Shown piece after piece: positions 1-5,340 of a DNA stretch of 6,702 bases. The notes beneath the pieces were generated by a model. That model was not told the origin of the DNA. It saw nothing but the letters and a program-made list of their open reading frames with translations, and made no database searches. The number at the start of each line of letters is the position of its first letter. The first letter of the stretch is position 1. The stretch covers positions 1 through 6,702 of the forward strand of contig NZ_CALKTQ010000085.1 of NCBI RefSeq assembly GCF_937997465.1, read 5' to 3'. A program made the translations under genes and the position numbers. The stretch is from an uncultured Campylobacter sp. GTDB taxonomy: Bacteria > Campylobacterota > Campylobacteria > Campylobacterales > Campylobacteraceae.

Positions 1-35
1 GGAAGGGGTTCTACTTACGAAGCGTCGCCCCTTCC
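1..35. other. 8-bp inverted repeat at the window edge
   Basis: GGAAGGGG (1-8) and CCCCTTCC (28-35) are perfect complements around a 19-base loop. The right arm overlaps the first run of the quadruplex motif, so the two structures would compete. The element may continue left of the window. Confidence 0.45.
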
Positions 36-58
36 TCTCCCAAGCCCTCTCCAACCCC
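28..58 (-). other. G-quadruplex-type motif on the minus strand
   Basis: The plus strand shows CCCC (28-31), CCC (39-41), CCC (45-47) and CCCC (55-58) separated by 7, 3 and 7 bases. The minus strand therefore fits the standard four-run G-quadruplex pattern. It lies about 275 bases downstream of bcp, on the strand that bcp transcription would use as RNA if read-through occurred. Confidence 0.5.
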
Positions 59-75
59 ACTGCACGTTAGAGGTG

Positions 76-109
76 GCGACACTGCTTTGCTCTGCGAGCA
101 AAGCGTCGC
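76..109. other. Strong hairpin of 9 + 5 bp
   Basis: GCTTTGCTC (84-92) pairs with GAGCAAAGC (96-104) around TGC. An outer stem GCGAC/GTCGC (76-80, 105-109) continues it after a three-base bulge. There is no T-run on either side. The word AAGCGTCGC occurs both here (101-109) and in the hairpin at the left edge (20-28), suggesting the two are related. Confidence 0.55.
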
Positions 110-147
110 AGGTTTAAAATGTGGGTCTCAGTGACTCAAATTTGCAA

Positions 148-330
148 ATTTGACTTCAAATTCGAGTATAAAACGGTAAGGTGAAGTATTTTTTCTTTAG
201 ACGAGGCGGAAATTAGCCGAGCGAGGGCGCATACAAGTAGTATGTAACCGAGCTTCGGCGAAATTTCCTTCTGCTTGCAGTTGCGAGTGTAACGAAGCAA
301 AGCAAAGTATAAAGGAAAAAGACAAGCCGC
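148..330. repeat. Structured dispersed repeat, copy 1
   Basis: This copy shares its ends with units at 4995-5505: an AT-rich start (AATTTGAC), then GTGAAGTAT (181-189), GACGAGGCGG (200-209) and finally GACAAGCCGC (321-330). The second half (TTCTGCTTGCAGTTG at 269-283, then the run of AAGC words) closely matches the unit at 4995-5180. Internal hairpins include CATAC/GTATG (230-234, 240-244) and CCGA/TCGG (248-251, 255-258). Open frames across it are of low complexity and differ between copies, so it is not a gene. Its end lies two bases from the bcp stop codon. Confidence 0.75.
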
Positions 331-332
331 AA

Positions 333-830
333 TCACTTCACAAGATCGGCGAGAACCTTCGCCGCATGATCCTTCGCCTTCACGCTCTTATACACCTTCG
401 CGATCTTGCCGTCCTTGCCGATCACAAAGGTCGAGCGCGCGATGCCCAGATACTCTTTGCCGTAGTTTTTTTTCACTTGCCAGACGCCGTAGAGTTTGGC
501 TGCTTCGTGCTGCGGGTCGCTTAGCAATATGTGTTTTAGGCTTTGTTTTTGCGCAAAGCCCGCGTGTGATTTGACGCTATCGGGACTCACGCCCACGATC
601 ACGGTGTCTTTAGCGATAAAATCGTCGTAAAGCGCGCTAAATTCGCATGCCTCGGTCGTGCAGCCCGGGGTGTTGTCCTTTGGATAAAAGTACAGCACGA
701 CGTTTTTGCCGACGAAGTCTTTTAGGCTGATGCTAACGCCGTCGCTGTTTTCTAGTGTAAAATTTGGCGCCGTATCGCCCGCTGCTAGCGTGATTTTTCG
801 CTCCAAATCCTCTTTTGAAAATTCGCTCAT
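333..830 (-). CDS. bcp: Peroxiredoxin, BCP/PrxQ type (thiol peroxidase)
   Basis: A 165-residue thiol peroxidase that reduces hydrogen peroxide and organic hydroperoxides in the cytoplasm. The family signature PxxxTxxC is present as P50-K-D-N-T54-P-G-C57, so C57 is the peroxidatic cysteine. C62, five residues on, is in the place of the resolving cysteine of E. coli Bcp, so an atypical 2-Cys mechanism is likely. R132 (in ARSTFVIG) fits the conserved active-site arginine. Length is normal for the family, and no signal peptide is seen. The start codon overlaps the stop of the upstream tautomerase as ATGA (827-830), and AGGAGC lies just before it inside that gene, which fixes the start and suggests translational coupling. 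The stop codon (TGA, 333-335) lies two bases from the conserved end of a structured repeat. The reductant partner, probably thioredoxin, is not in the window. Confidence 0.95.
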   Translation of the reverse strand: MSEFSKEDLERKITLAAGDTAPNFTLENSDGVSISLKDFVGKNVVLYFYPKDNTPGCTTEACEFSALYDDFIAKDTVIVGVSPDSVKSHAGFAQKQSLKHILLSDPQHEAAKLYGVWQVKKNYGKEYLGIARSTFVIGKDGKIAKVYKSVKAKDHAAKVLADLVK

Positions 831-1030
831 TTTTGCTCCTTTCTAATCTCTTCAAGCGTCTTGCCGCCCGAGCCTATCGAGCTTGCGTCGTATGTTTCGA
901 TATAAATTTGCACTCGCTCGCGGTTTTTGCCCAGCACGCGCACCATGGTGTCGGTCATCTCCTCGACCAGCTTTTGCTTTTGCTCTTTTGTCGGCTCCGG
1001 GCCTGCCATTTTGACGTTTATGAAAGGCAT
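827..1030 (-). CDS. dmpI: 4-oxalocrotonate tautomerase family protein (DmpI-like)
   Basis: A 67-residue member of the tautomerase superfamily. After removal of the initiator methionine the second residue, proline (MPFINVKM), becomes the amino-terminal catalytic base typical of 4-oxalocrotonate tautomerases. These enzymes form small oligomers in the cytoplasm. The sequence resembles, as far as memory allows, the DmpI protein of Helicobacter pylori, including a glycine-rich GSGG near the C-terminus. The true substrate in this bacterium is unknown; no aromatic catabolic genes are nearby, so a role in catechol degradation should not be assumed. AAGGAG lies five bases before the ATG. It is the first gene of an operon with bcp, which it overlaps by four bases. 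The pairing with a peroxidase hints at a housekeeping or detoxifying role, but this is inference. Confidence 0.9.
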   Translation of the reverse strand: MPFINVKMAGPEPTKEQKQKLVEEMTDTMVRVLGKNRERVQIYIETYDASSIGSGGKTLEEIRKEQK

Positions 1031-1062
1031 TTTTTCTCCTTAAATTTGATAAATTCGGGCTA

Positions 1063-1068
1063 ATTATA
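1063..1068 (-). promoter_or_regulatory. Extended -10 promoter of the tautomerase-bcp operon
   Basis: Read on the minus strand, the sequence is TGATATAAT, a perfect TATAAT preceded by TGn. Campylobacter housekeeping promoters rely on an extended -10 with little -35 conservation, so this is a strong candidate. Transcription would begin near 1056, leaving a leader of about 26 bases to the ATG at 1030. The box lies inside an imperfect inverted repeat (CGGG at 1056-1059, CCCG at 1080-1083, with TAA/TTA also paired), which might be an operator. Confidence 0.7.
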
Positions 1069-1130
1069 TCAAAATTTAACCCGTTATCCGGCTCGCCCTC
1101 GTTTTAAAATTTAAGCCTTCATATTAAAAC

Positions 1131-1170
1131 CTAGCTTTAAATTTGATATTTAAGTAAAGTTTAAAGCTAG
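1131..1170. promoter_or_regulatory. Perfect 11-bp inverted repeat upstream of assT
   Basis: CTAGCTTTAAA at 1131-1141 is matched exactly by TTTAAAGCTAG at 1160-1170, with an 18-base spacer. In RNA the stem could extend by a G-U and two A-U pairs. The right arm directly touches a likely -10 hexamer of assT (TATGAT, 1171-1176). The position suits an operator for a dimeric regulator acting on assT, or on both divergent genes. A smaller inverted repeat, GTTTTAA/TTAAAAC (1101-1107, 1124-1130), adjoins it. The regulator is unknown. Confidence 0.55.
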
Positions 1171-1176
1171 TATGAT
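1171..1176 (+). promoter_or_regulatory. Probable -10 box of assT
   Basis: TATGAT, one mismatch from TATAAT, is the best -10 in the spacer on this strand. There is no TGn extension and no convincing -35. The implied leader is about 50 bases, ending with AAAAGGAG (1219-1226) five bases before the ATG at 1232. Confidence 0.4.
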
Positions 1177-1231
1177 TATTATGTGACTTGGTAGTAGTAA
1201 AATTAGCTAAATTTACCCAAAAGGAGCGAAT

Positions 1232-3004
1232 ATGCGTAAGAATTTTTTCGGTTCTATCGTTTTGGCTGCGGCCTTGGCGGGCGGCGCGTTTATAGCGTTG
1301 CCGCAGACGGCGAGCGCTGCGGTACTAGCGCATCACGTGAAGGTGCAGGGCGAGCTTGGCTCGGTGTTTATCAACCCCTACGACGTGGCGCCTTTAACCG
1401 CCGTCATCGATAGGGCGGGCAAGGACATCAAGGATATCCATGTGCGGGTGCTGGGCAAACCTGGCGGCGGCATCGACATCGCCTATAACGTCTCCGAGCA
1501 TGCGCTGCTGACGCACGACGGCGTGCCGATCTGGGGGCTGTATCCGGACTATCTAAACGAGGTCGAAGTAAGCTACGTTTTTAACGGCGAAAAGAAGGTC
1601 GAAAAGTATAAAATTTACGCTCAGCCGATCGTGACGTATAGCCGAGATTATAGATTTAGCCACATGCAAAAGATGAAGGTTAAAAAGGTCGATCCCGCGT
1701 TTAAAAACAGGCTCTATCTCATCAACAACACCATCACGAGCGTTTATAAGCCGCTTGATTGGAAAAACGGCGGTGCCGCTAGCTGGAACGACTTTACAGA
1801 AAATTTCGTCGTCGATACGCAGGGCGAGGTCAGATGGTATCTGGACTATCAGAAATTTTACGACCGCAGCGAGCGCAGAGTGATGGACGGCGGCATGATG
1901 ATGGGCTTTCACCAGCTGCCAAACGGCGATCTTAGCTGGGGCATGGCGCAGCGATATATGCGCTACGATATGATGGGCAAGGAGGTGTATAATCGCGAGC
2001 TGCCGCGCGGCTACATCGACCTTAGCCACGAGGTGATGCCGCTAAAAGGCGATCACTTGCTGCTTCGCGTCGGTAAATACAACTATCACCACGCAGACGG
2101 CAGGATCTCGCACACGATCAGAGATCACATCATCGAAGTGGACGGCAGCGGCAAGGTCGTGGATGAGTGGGATCTGAATGAAATTTTCGGCAAAAACGTC
2201 TACCGCAGCAGCCTCATCAAGGCTCTTGACGCTCGCGCCGTATGCCTAAATATCGACATGGACGCCAAAGAGATCAAAATCAGCGACGATCTGCCATTCG
2301 GCGACGTGACCTCGACCGGCACGGGACGCAACTGGGCGCACGTAAATTCCATCTCATATGACCCTAGCGACGACGGCATCATCCTTTCGCTTCGCCACCA
2401 AGGTATAGTTAAGATCGGCCGCGACAAAAAGGTAAAATGGATCCTCGCATCGCCTGAGGGCTGGAGCGCGGACTTTAAAGAAAAGGTGCTAGTGCCCGTC
2501 GATAAAAACGGTAACAAAATCAAATGTGAAAACTCAAAATGCGAGGGCGACTTTGATTGGTCGTGGACTCAGCATACCGCGTGGCTCACTCCGCGCTACG
2601 ATAACAAGGGCAGCGTAAAGCATATAAGCGTATTTGACAACGGCGACGGCCGCGGCATGGAGCAGCCTGCGCTAAAAGAGCAAAAATACTCTCGCGCGGT
2701 CGAGTACAAGATCGACGAGAAAAAGGGCACCGTCGAGCAGACGTGGGAGTTTGGCAAGGAGCGCGGATTTGACTTCTATAGCGCGGTTACGAGCAACGTG
2801 GAGTGGCAAAAGGATAAAAGCACGTACTTCATCTCAAGCTCGAACGTCTATCTGCTAAAGCCCGATAAGACGATCAAAATGGTACTCGTGGAGATCGATC
2901 CGAAAACAAACGACATTAAATTTGAAATGGACGTGGAGTCGGCGTCTAGAGACGACGTAGCCTACCGCGCGCTGGTGATCGATCCGAATATTTTTGATTA
3001 TTAA
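1232..3004 (+). CDS. assT: Periplasmic arylsulfate sulfotransferase AssT
   Basis: A 590-residue PAPS-independent arylsulfate sulfotransferase, which moves a sulfuryl group from a phenolic sulfate ester to another phenol. A Sec signal peptide occupies residues 1-29 (hydrophobic core, cleavage after TASA). The N-terminal beta-sandwich domain follows and then the propeller domain. Comparing with remembered E. coli AssT residues, H252, H356 and R374 correspond at a constant offset to H266 (DLSHE), H370 (NWAHVN) and R388 (SLRHQ). The catalytic H436, which carries the sulfo-intermediate, corresponds to H448 in WTQHTAW. The motif GDGRGMEQP (471-479) is also typical of the family. The structural disulfide of E. 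coli (C418-C424) corresponds to C432 and C437, here one residue closer; C338 is an extra cysteine. AAAAGGAG sits five bases before the ATG. The DsbA-type gene at 4179 is its likely oxidant, although another gene lies between them. Confidence 0.95.
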   Translation: MRKNFFGSIVLAAALAGGAFIALPQTASAAVLAHHVKVQGELGSVFINPYDVAPLTAVIDRAGKDIKDIHVRVLGKPGGGIDIAYNVSEHALLTHDGVPIWGLYPDYLNEVEVSYVFNGEKKVEKYKIYAQPIVTYSRDYRFSHMQKMKVKKVDPAFKNRLYLINNTITSVYKPLDWKNGGAASWNDFTENFVVDTQGEVRWYLDYQKFYDRSERRVMDGGMMMGFHQLPNGDLSWGMAQRYMRYDMMGKEVYNRELPRGYIDLSHEVMPLKGDHLLLRVGKYNYHHADGRISHTIRDHIIEVDGSGKVVDEWDLNEIFGKNVYRSSLIKALDARAVCLNIDMDAKEIKISDDLPFGDVTSTGTGRNWAHVNSISYDPSDDGIILSLRHQGIVKIGRDKKVKWILASPEGWSADFKEKVLVPVDKNGNKIKCENSKCEGDFDWSWTQHTAWLTPRYDNKGSVKHISVFDNGDGRGMEQPALKEQKYSRAVEYKIDEKKGTVEQTWEFGKERGFDFYSAVTSNVEWQKDKSTYFISSSNVYLLKPDKTIKMVLVEIDPKTNDIKFEMDVESASRDDVAYRALVIDPNIFDY

Positions 3005-3036
3005 AATTTCGCGGCGAGATTAAATTTGCTGGGATT

Positions 3037-3065
3037 GCCGCAGTAAATTTAGAATTTACTGCGGC
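3037..3065. other. Perfect 13-bp hairpin downstream of assT
   Basis: Arms at 3037-3049 and 3053-3065 (GCCGCAGTAAATT and its complement) enclose a three-base loop, TAG. No T-run follows on either strand, so it is not a classical intrinsic terminator. It begins 33 bases after the assT stop codon and could protect the 3' end of the transcript or form part of a bidirectional termination region. Confidence 0.6.
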
Positions 3066-3095
3066 GGGTTAAATTCGGTTTGGAATTTAACCCGC
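3064..3095. other. Second perfect 13-bp hairpin, overlapping the first
   Basis: Arms GCGGGTTAAATTC (3064-3076) and GAATTTAACCCGC (3083-3095) surround a six-base loop. It shares bases 3064-3065 with the preceding hairpin, so the two stems cannot both be fully paired at the junction. No T-run follows directly. Confidence 0.6.
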
Positions 3096-3124
3096 TTGCT
3101 TAAATTTTACCCACCGCGTCGTCG

Positions 3125-3161
3125 AAATTCGGCTTATCAAATTTGCCGAATTTTATCTTTT
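3125..3161 (+). terminator. Likely rho-independent terminator of assT
   Basis: AAATTCGGC (3125-3133) pairs with GCCGAATTT (3145-3153) around an 11-base loop, and the T-rich tract TTTTATCTTTT covers 3151-3161. It faces the assT transcript. Read on the minus strand the same hairpin is followed only by a short ATTT, so it could act weakly for the convergent binding-protein gene as well. Confidence 0.5.
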
Positions 3162-3173
3162 AAGACTTAAATT

Positions 3174-4016
3174 CTACTCGCTTATAAAATATTTCTGAGC
3201 GTATGCGGCGTCGTTGTAAAGCCCTTCGCCGTATCTGTCTTTACCGTAATTTTTAATTATCTCTTGCCCTGCGCTTGAAGCTACGAAATCTATAAAATCT
3301 TTCGATTTCTTGCTTTCGGCAGTATCGCTATCGTTTTGTCTTAGGGCGCAATACGTATTTATTAGATATTTATCGCCACGAAATAGAATTTCGCTGGATT
3401 TTATATCTTTTTTCGCCACGACCCAAGTACTGCTATCGCTCATAAAATATGCTCCGTTTTTATCGGCTTTTAAAAGAGTCGCTAACATAAAATCTTTATT
3501 TGCCTCATACCACTGGCCTTGCGGAACGATATTTGCCATTTTCCAGATACTAAGCTCTTTTTTATGAGTTCCGGAGTTGTCCGCTCTGGTGTAAAAAAGG
3601 CTTTGGGACTTGGCTATATCAGTATAGGCTTCTGTTACGTTTTGGGCGGTTTTTATCTTTGCGGGATCGTTTTTAGGCCCTACGATAAAAAACTCGTTTG
3701 ATCCGATCAACGTCCTTTGCGTAGCCCAGCCCTCTTTTACGGCGCTTATTTCCGCCTTTGGAGCGTGAACCATAGCGATATCTATCTTTTTATTTTTCAA
3801 AAGTTCGAGAGTCTGGCCACTTCCTGCTTTTATCCAGCAAATTTTGGTGTCGTTTGCCTTGCTAAATTCATTAGATAAAACTTCGAGTAGCCCAAGCTCT
3901 CCCGGGCTTCCCGTAGCAAGCTTTAGCTCCGTTTTTCCGTCTCCATACACTGCGGTGCACTCACTCGCCATCAAACTGGCGCATAGCAAAATCGCGATGC
4001 AAATAGACTTTTTCAT
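3174..4016 (-). CDS. Periplasmic TupA-like (tungstate-type) substrate-binding protein
   Basis: A 280-residue extracellular solute-binding protein. A Sec signal peptide covers about residues 1-22; there is no acceptable lipobox (ASEC has Glu before Cys), so it is probably soluble in the periplasm. The order of motifs matches the TupA/ModA-like tungstate family: GELGLLEVL (39-47), KAGSGQTLEL (63-72), DIAMVHAPKAE (79-89), FFIVGPKNDPA (109-119), TRADNSGTHKKELSIWK (143-159) and WYEANKDFMLAT (169-180). R144 and the SGT are candidate oxyanion ligands. The usual TTTS binding motif near the mature N-terminus is replaced by ATGSPGE (34-40), so the ligand may not be tungstate. No permease or ATPase gene is present, so it may be an orphan or share a transporter. 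AAGGAG lies five bases before the ATG. GC is lower than in neighbours (hand counts of four 60-base lines gave 37-53%), consistent with separate acquisition. Confidence 0.8.
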   Translation of the reverse strand: MKKSICIAILLCASLMASECTAVYGDGKTELKLATGSPGELGLLEVLSNEFSKANDTKICWIKAGSGQTLELLKNKKIDIAMVHAPKAEISAVKEGWATQRTLIGSNEFFIVGPKNDPAKIKTAQNVTEAYTDIAKSQSLFYTRADNSGTHKKELSIWKMANIVPQGQWYEANKDFMLATLLKADKNGAYFMSDSSTWVVAKKDIKSSEILFRGDKYLINTYCALRQNDSDTAESKKSKDFIDFVASSAGQEIIKNYGKDRYGEGLYNDAAYAQKYFISE

Positions 4017-4051
4017 AACTACTCCTTATTTTGAAATGTAAAATTTCGGGC

Positions 4052-4057
4052 ATTATA
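4052..4057 (-). promoter_or_regulatory. -10 box of the TupA-like gene
   Basis: Minus-strand TATAAT, a perfect hexamer, lies 35 bases upstream of the ATG at 4016. Expected start of transcription is near 4045. No clear -35 is visible. Confidence 0.6.
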
Positions 4058-4143
4058 CAACTAAGGAACTTAAACTCGAAATGGTTAAAGAATTAAAAAA
4101 GAAGCTCGTTGCTTAGATTTTATTTCAAATTTACCCTTTATTT

Positions 4144-4151
4144 TATACAAT
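4144..4151 (+). promoter_or_regulatory. Probable -10 region of the DsbA-type gene
   Basis: TATACAAT contains two overlapping hexamers (TATACA or TACAAT) in an AT-rich run. It ends 27 bases before the ATG at 4179, leaving a short leader that carries AAAGGA (4168-4173) five bases from the start codon. The promoter diverges from that of the binding-protein gene. Confidence 0.45.
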
Positions 4152-4178
4152 CTTTAAAATTTACCGCAAAGGAATTTT

Positions 4179-4829
4179 ATGAAAATCGCTAAAATTTTTA
4201 AAGCTTTAGCCGCCGTTTGCCTGCTCGGCATCGGTGCAAACGCGCTAGAGGTGGGCGTTAATTATCAAGTGCTGCAAAAGCCGCTAAACGTGCCGAAAAA
4301 CAGCGTCGTAAAAATTTTTAACTACGAGTGTCCGCACTGCTATTCGTTCGATAGGACGGTCACGCCGCAGCTGATGAAAAAGCTTGAGGGGACGGAGTTT
4401 TTGCCGTGGCATCTAAAGACCAAGGGCGTGTTCGGACAGACGGCGAGCGGTATATTCGCAGCCCTTATCGTGCTTGATGAAAAGGACAATGTGAGCCTAC
4501 TAAGCGACGAGTCGAAATTTAAAAAGGCGAAATTCGCGATTTACAAAGCGGTCCACGACAAAAAGGATGATTTTGGCGGCGGCAGTGATAAACAAAGGTT
4601 CATCAAAACCGCGCTGGATGCCGCGGGCGTGAGCATGAGCGAATACGAAGCTGCGCTTGCTAGCAAAAAGGCGCAGGCTCTGCTCGCGCAGTGGGACGCG
4701 GGCTACGAAGTCGCGGTGATTTCAGGCGTGCCGGCATTTGTCGTCAGCGGCAAGTATCTCTTAAACACGGCTTCGTTCGGCTCCGTCGATGAAATGGCCG
4801 CCGCGGTAAAGGAGCTGCTGGCGAAATAG
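4179..4829 (+). CDS. dsbA: Periplasmic thiol:disulfide oxidoreductase, DsbA/DsbL type
   Basis: A 216-residue exported oxidase that donates disulfide bonds to periplasmic proteins. The signal peptide spans about residues 1-22 (hydrophobic core LAAVCLLGIGA, cleavage after ANA). The thioredoxin-fold active site is C51-P-H-C54 in NYECPHCYSFD, followed by a helical insertion and the cis-proline loop SGVPAFVV (P185), which completes the fold. The CPHC motif is that of general DsbA; the dedicated AssT partner DsbL of uropathogenic E. coli has CPFC. Proximity to assT nevertheless suggests it oxidises C432/C437 of that enzyme, perhaps among other substrates. The membrane partner (DsbB or DsbI) that would reoxidise it is not in the window. 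The gene stands alone, with its own promoter and with the tandem repeat array downstream. Confidence 0.92.
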   Translation: MKIAKIFKALAAVCLLGIGANALEVGVNYQVLQKPLNVPKNSVVKIFNYECPHCYSFDRTVTPQLMKKLEGTEFLPWHLKTKGVFGQTASGIFAALIVLDEKDNVSLLSDESKFKKAKFAIYKAVHDKKDDFGGGSDKQRFIKTALDAAGVSMSEYEAALASKKAQALLAQWDAGYEVAVISGVPAFVVSGKYLLNTASFGSVDEMAAAVKELLAK

Positions 4830-4836
4830 GTTTCGC

Positions 4837-4864
4837 CGCGTCAAAGCAAGCTTTGTTTTACGCG
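4837..4864 (+). terminator. Possible terminator after the DsbA-type gene
   Basis: CAAAG (4842-4846) pairs with CTTTG (4851-4855) around CAAG and is followed by TTTT. An outer stem CGCGT/ACGCG (4837-4841, 4860-4864) can also form, with the T-run as a bulge. The inner stem is short, so strength is doubtful. Just before it, GCGAAA/TTTCGC (4821-4826, 4831-4836) forms a small hairpin with the stop codon in its loop. Confidence 0.35.
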
Positions 4865-4930
4865 CTGCATTAAATTTAGCCGCAGCGGCAGGGTTCTAGC
4901 AAATTTTATCGCTAAGCCGCGCGGAACGAT

Positions 4931-4975
4931 AATGTCTAAATTTTATATTTTCAAGGTGCGAGTCTAGGCGGGTAA
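4931..4975. repeat. Probable truncated relic of the repeat
   Basis: An AT-rich stretch followed by TCAAGGTG (4951-4958) and AGTCTAGGCGGG (4961-4972) resembles the start of the units further right, with bases missing between. AAGCCGC (4914-4920), the usual unit end, comes just before. The array thus seems to have begun further left and decayed. Confidence 0.4.
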
Positions 4976-4994
4976 AATTTGAGCTAAAATTTAA

Positions 4995-5180
4995 AAATTT
5001 GACTTTAAATTTAAATGTAAAATTTCAAGGTGAAGTATTTTTACGTCAGACGAGGCAGCGGCAAACGAGGCGAGGGAGCGGACTCGCTCGCCCGTGATCG
5101 AAGCCGAGCGAGCCGCTTTCTGCTTGCAGTTGAGACCGCAAGGGAAGCGAAGCGAAGTATGACGGAAAAAGACGAGCCGC
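4995..5180. repeat. Structured tandem repeat, unit A
   Basis: The unit carries TCAAGGTGAAGTAT (5025-5038), then CAGACGAGGCAGCGG and ends GACGAGCCGC (5171-5180). It is the closest relative of copy 1, with the same length from GTGAAGTAT to the end (151 against 150 bases). The centre forms GAGCG/CGCTC (5076-5080, 5085-5089), in the position of the CATAC/GTATG hairpin of copy 1. Confidence 0.75.
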
Positions 5181-5340
5181 AAAATAAAATTTAACGCCAA
5201 ATTTGAACATAAAACGTCAAAGCGAAGTATCGTGAGATGATTTTTAATGTTGTTGCAGTTTTTGCGACAAGGGCTAACCAAATAGGTTGCCGCAGGAGCA
5301 AAAACAAAACTCATTAAAAAGCGCTCGCGAGCCAAGCCGC
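5181..5340. repeat. Tandem repeat, unit B, with a divergent core
   Basis: The start (ACGCCAAATTTGAAC, then TCAAAGCGAAGTAT at 5217-5230) and the end (CCAAGCCGC, 5332-5340) match the family. The interior does not, apart from TTGCAGTT followed by GACAAGGG, which resembles the second half of unit A. It looks like a degenerate or recombined member. Confidence 0.6.

Noticed and set aside
136..336. 66-codon minus-strand reading frame across repeat copy 1, and similar frames at 4991-5335 and 5274-5507
   Set aside because: They follow the repeat, keep neither frame nor length between copies, lack good ribosome sites and have no recognisable protein family.
1143..1158. FNR/CRP-like site starting TTGAT upstream of assT
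   Set aside because: The second half-site ATCAA is absent; only the AT-rich left half matches.
1553..2029. 158-codon antisense reading frame inside assT, and a 107-codon one at 2200-2523
   Set aside because: Both are explained as shadows of a GC-rich gene on the other strand whose active-site residues are intact; no ribosome site or family resemblance.
3958..3963. Lipoprotein lipobox in the TupA-like protein (LMASEC)
   Set aside because: The residue before the cysteine is glutamate, which does not fit the lipobox; an ordinary Sec signal peptide explains the region.
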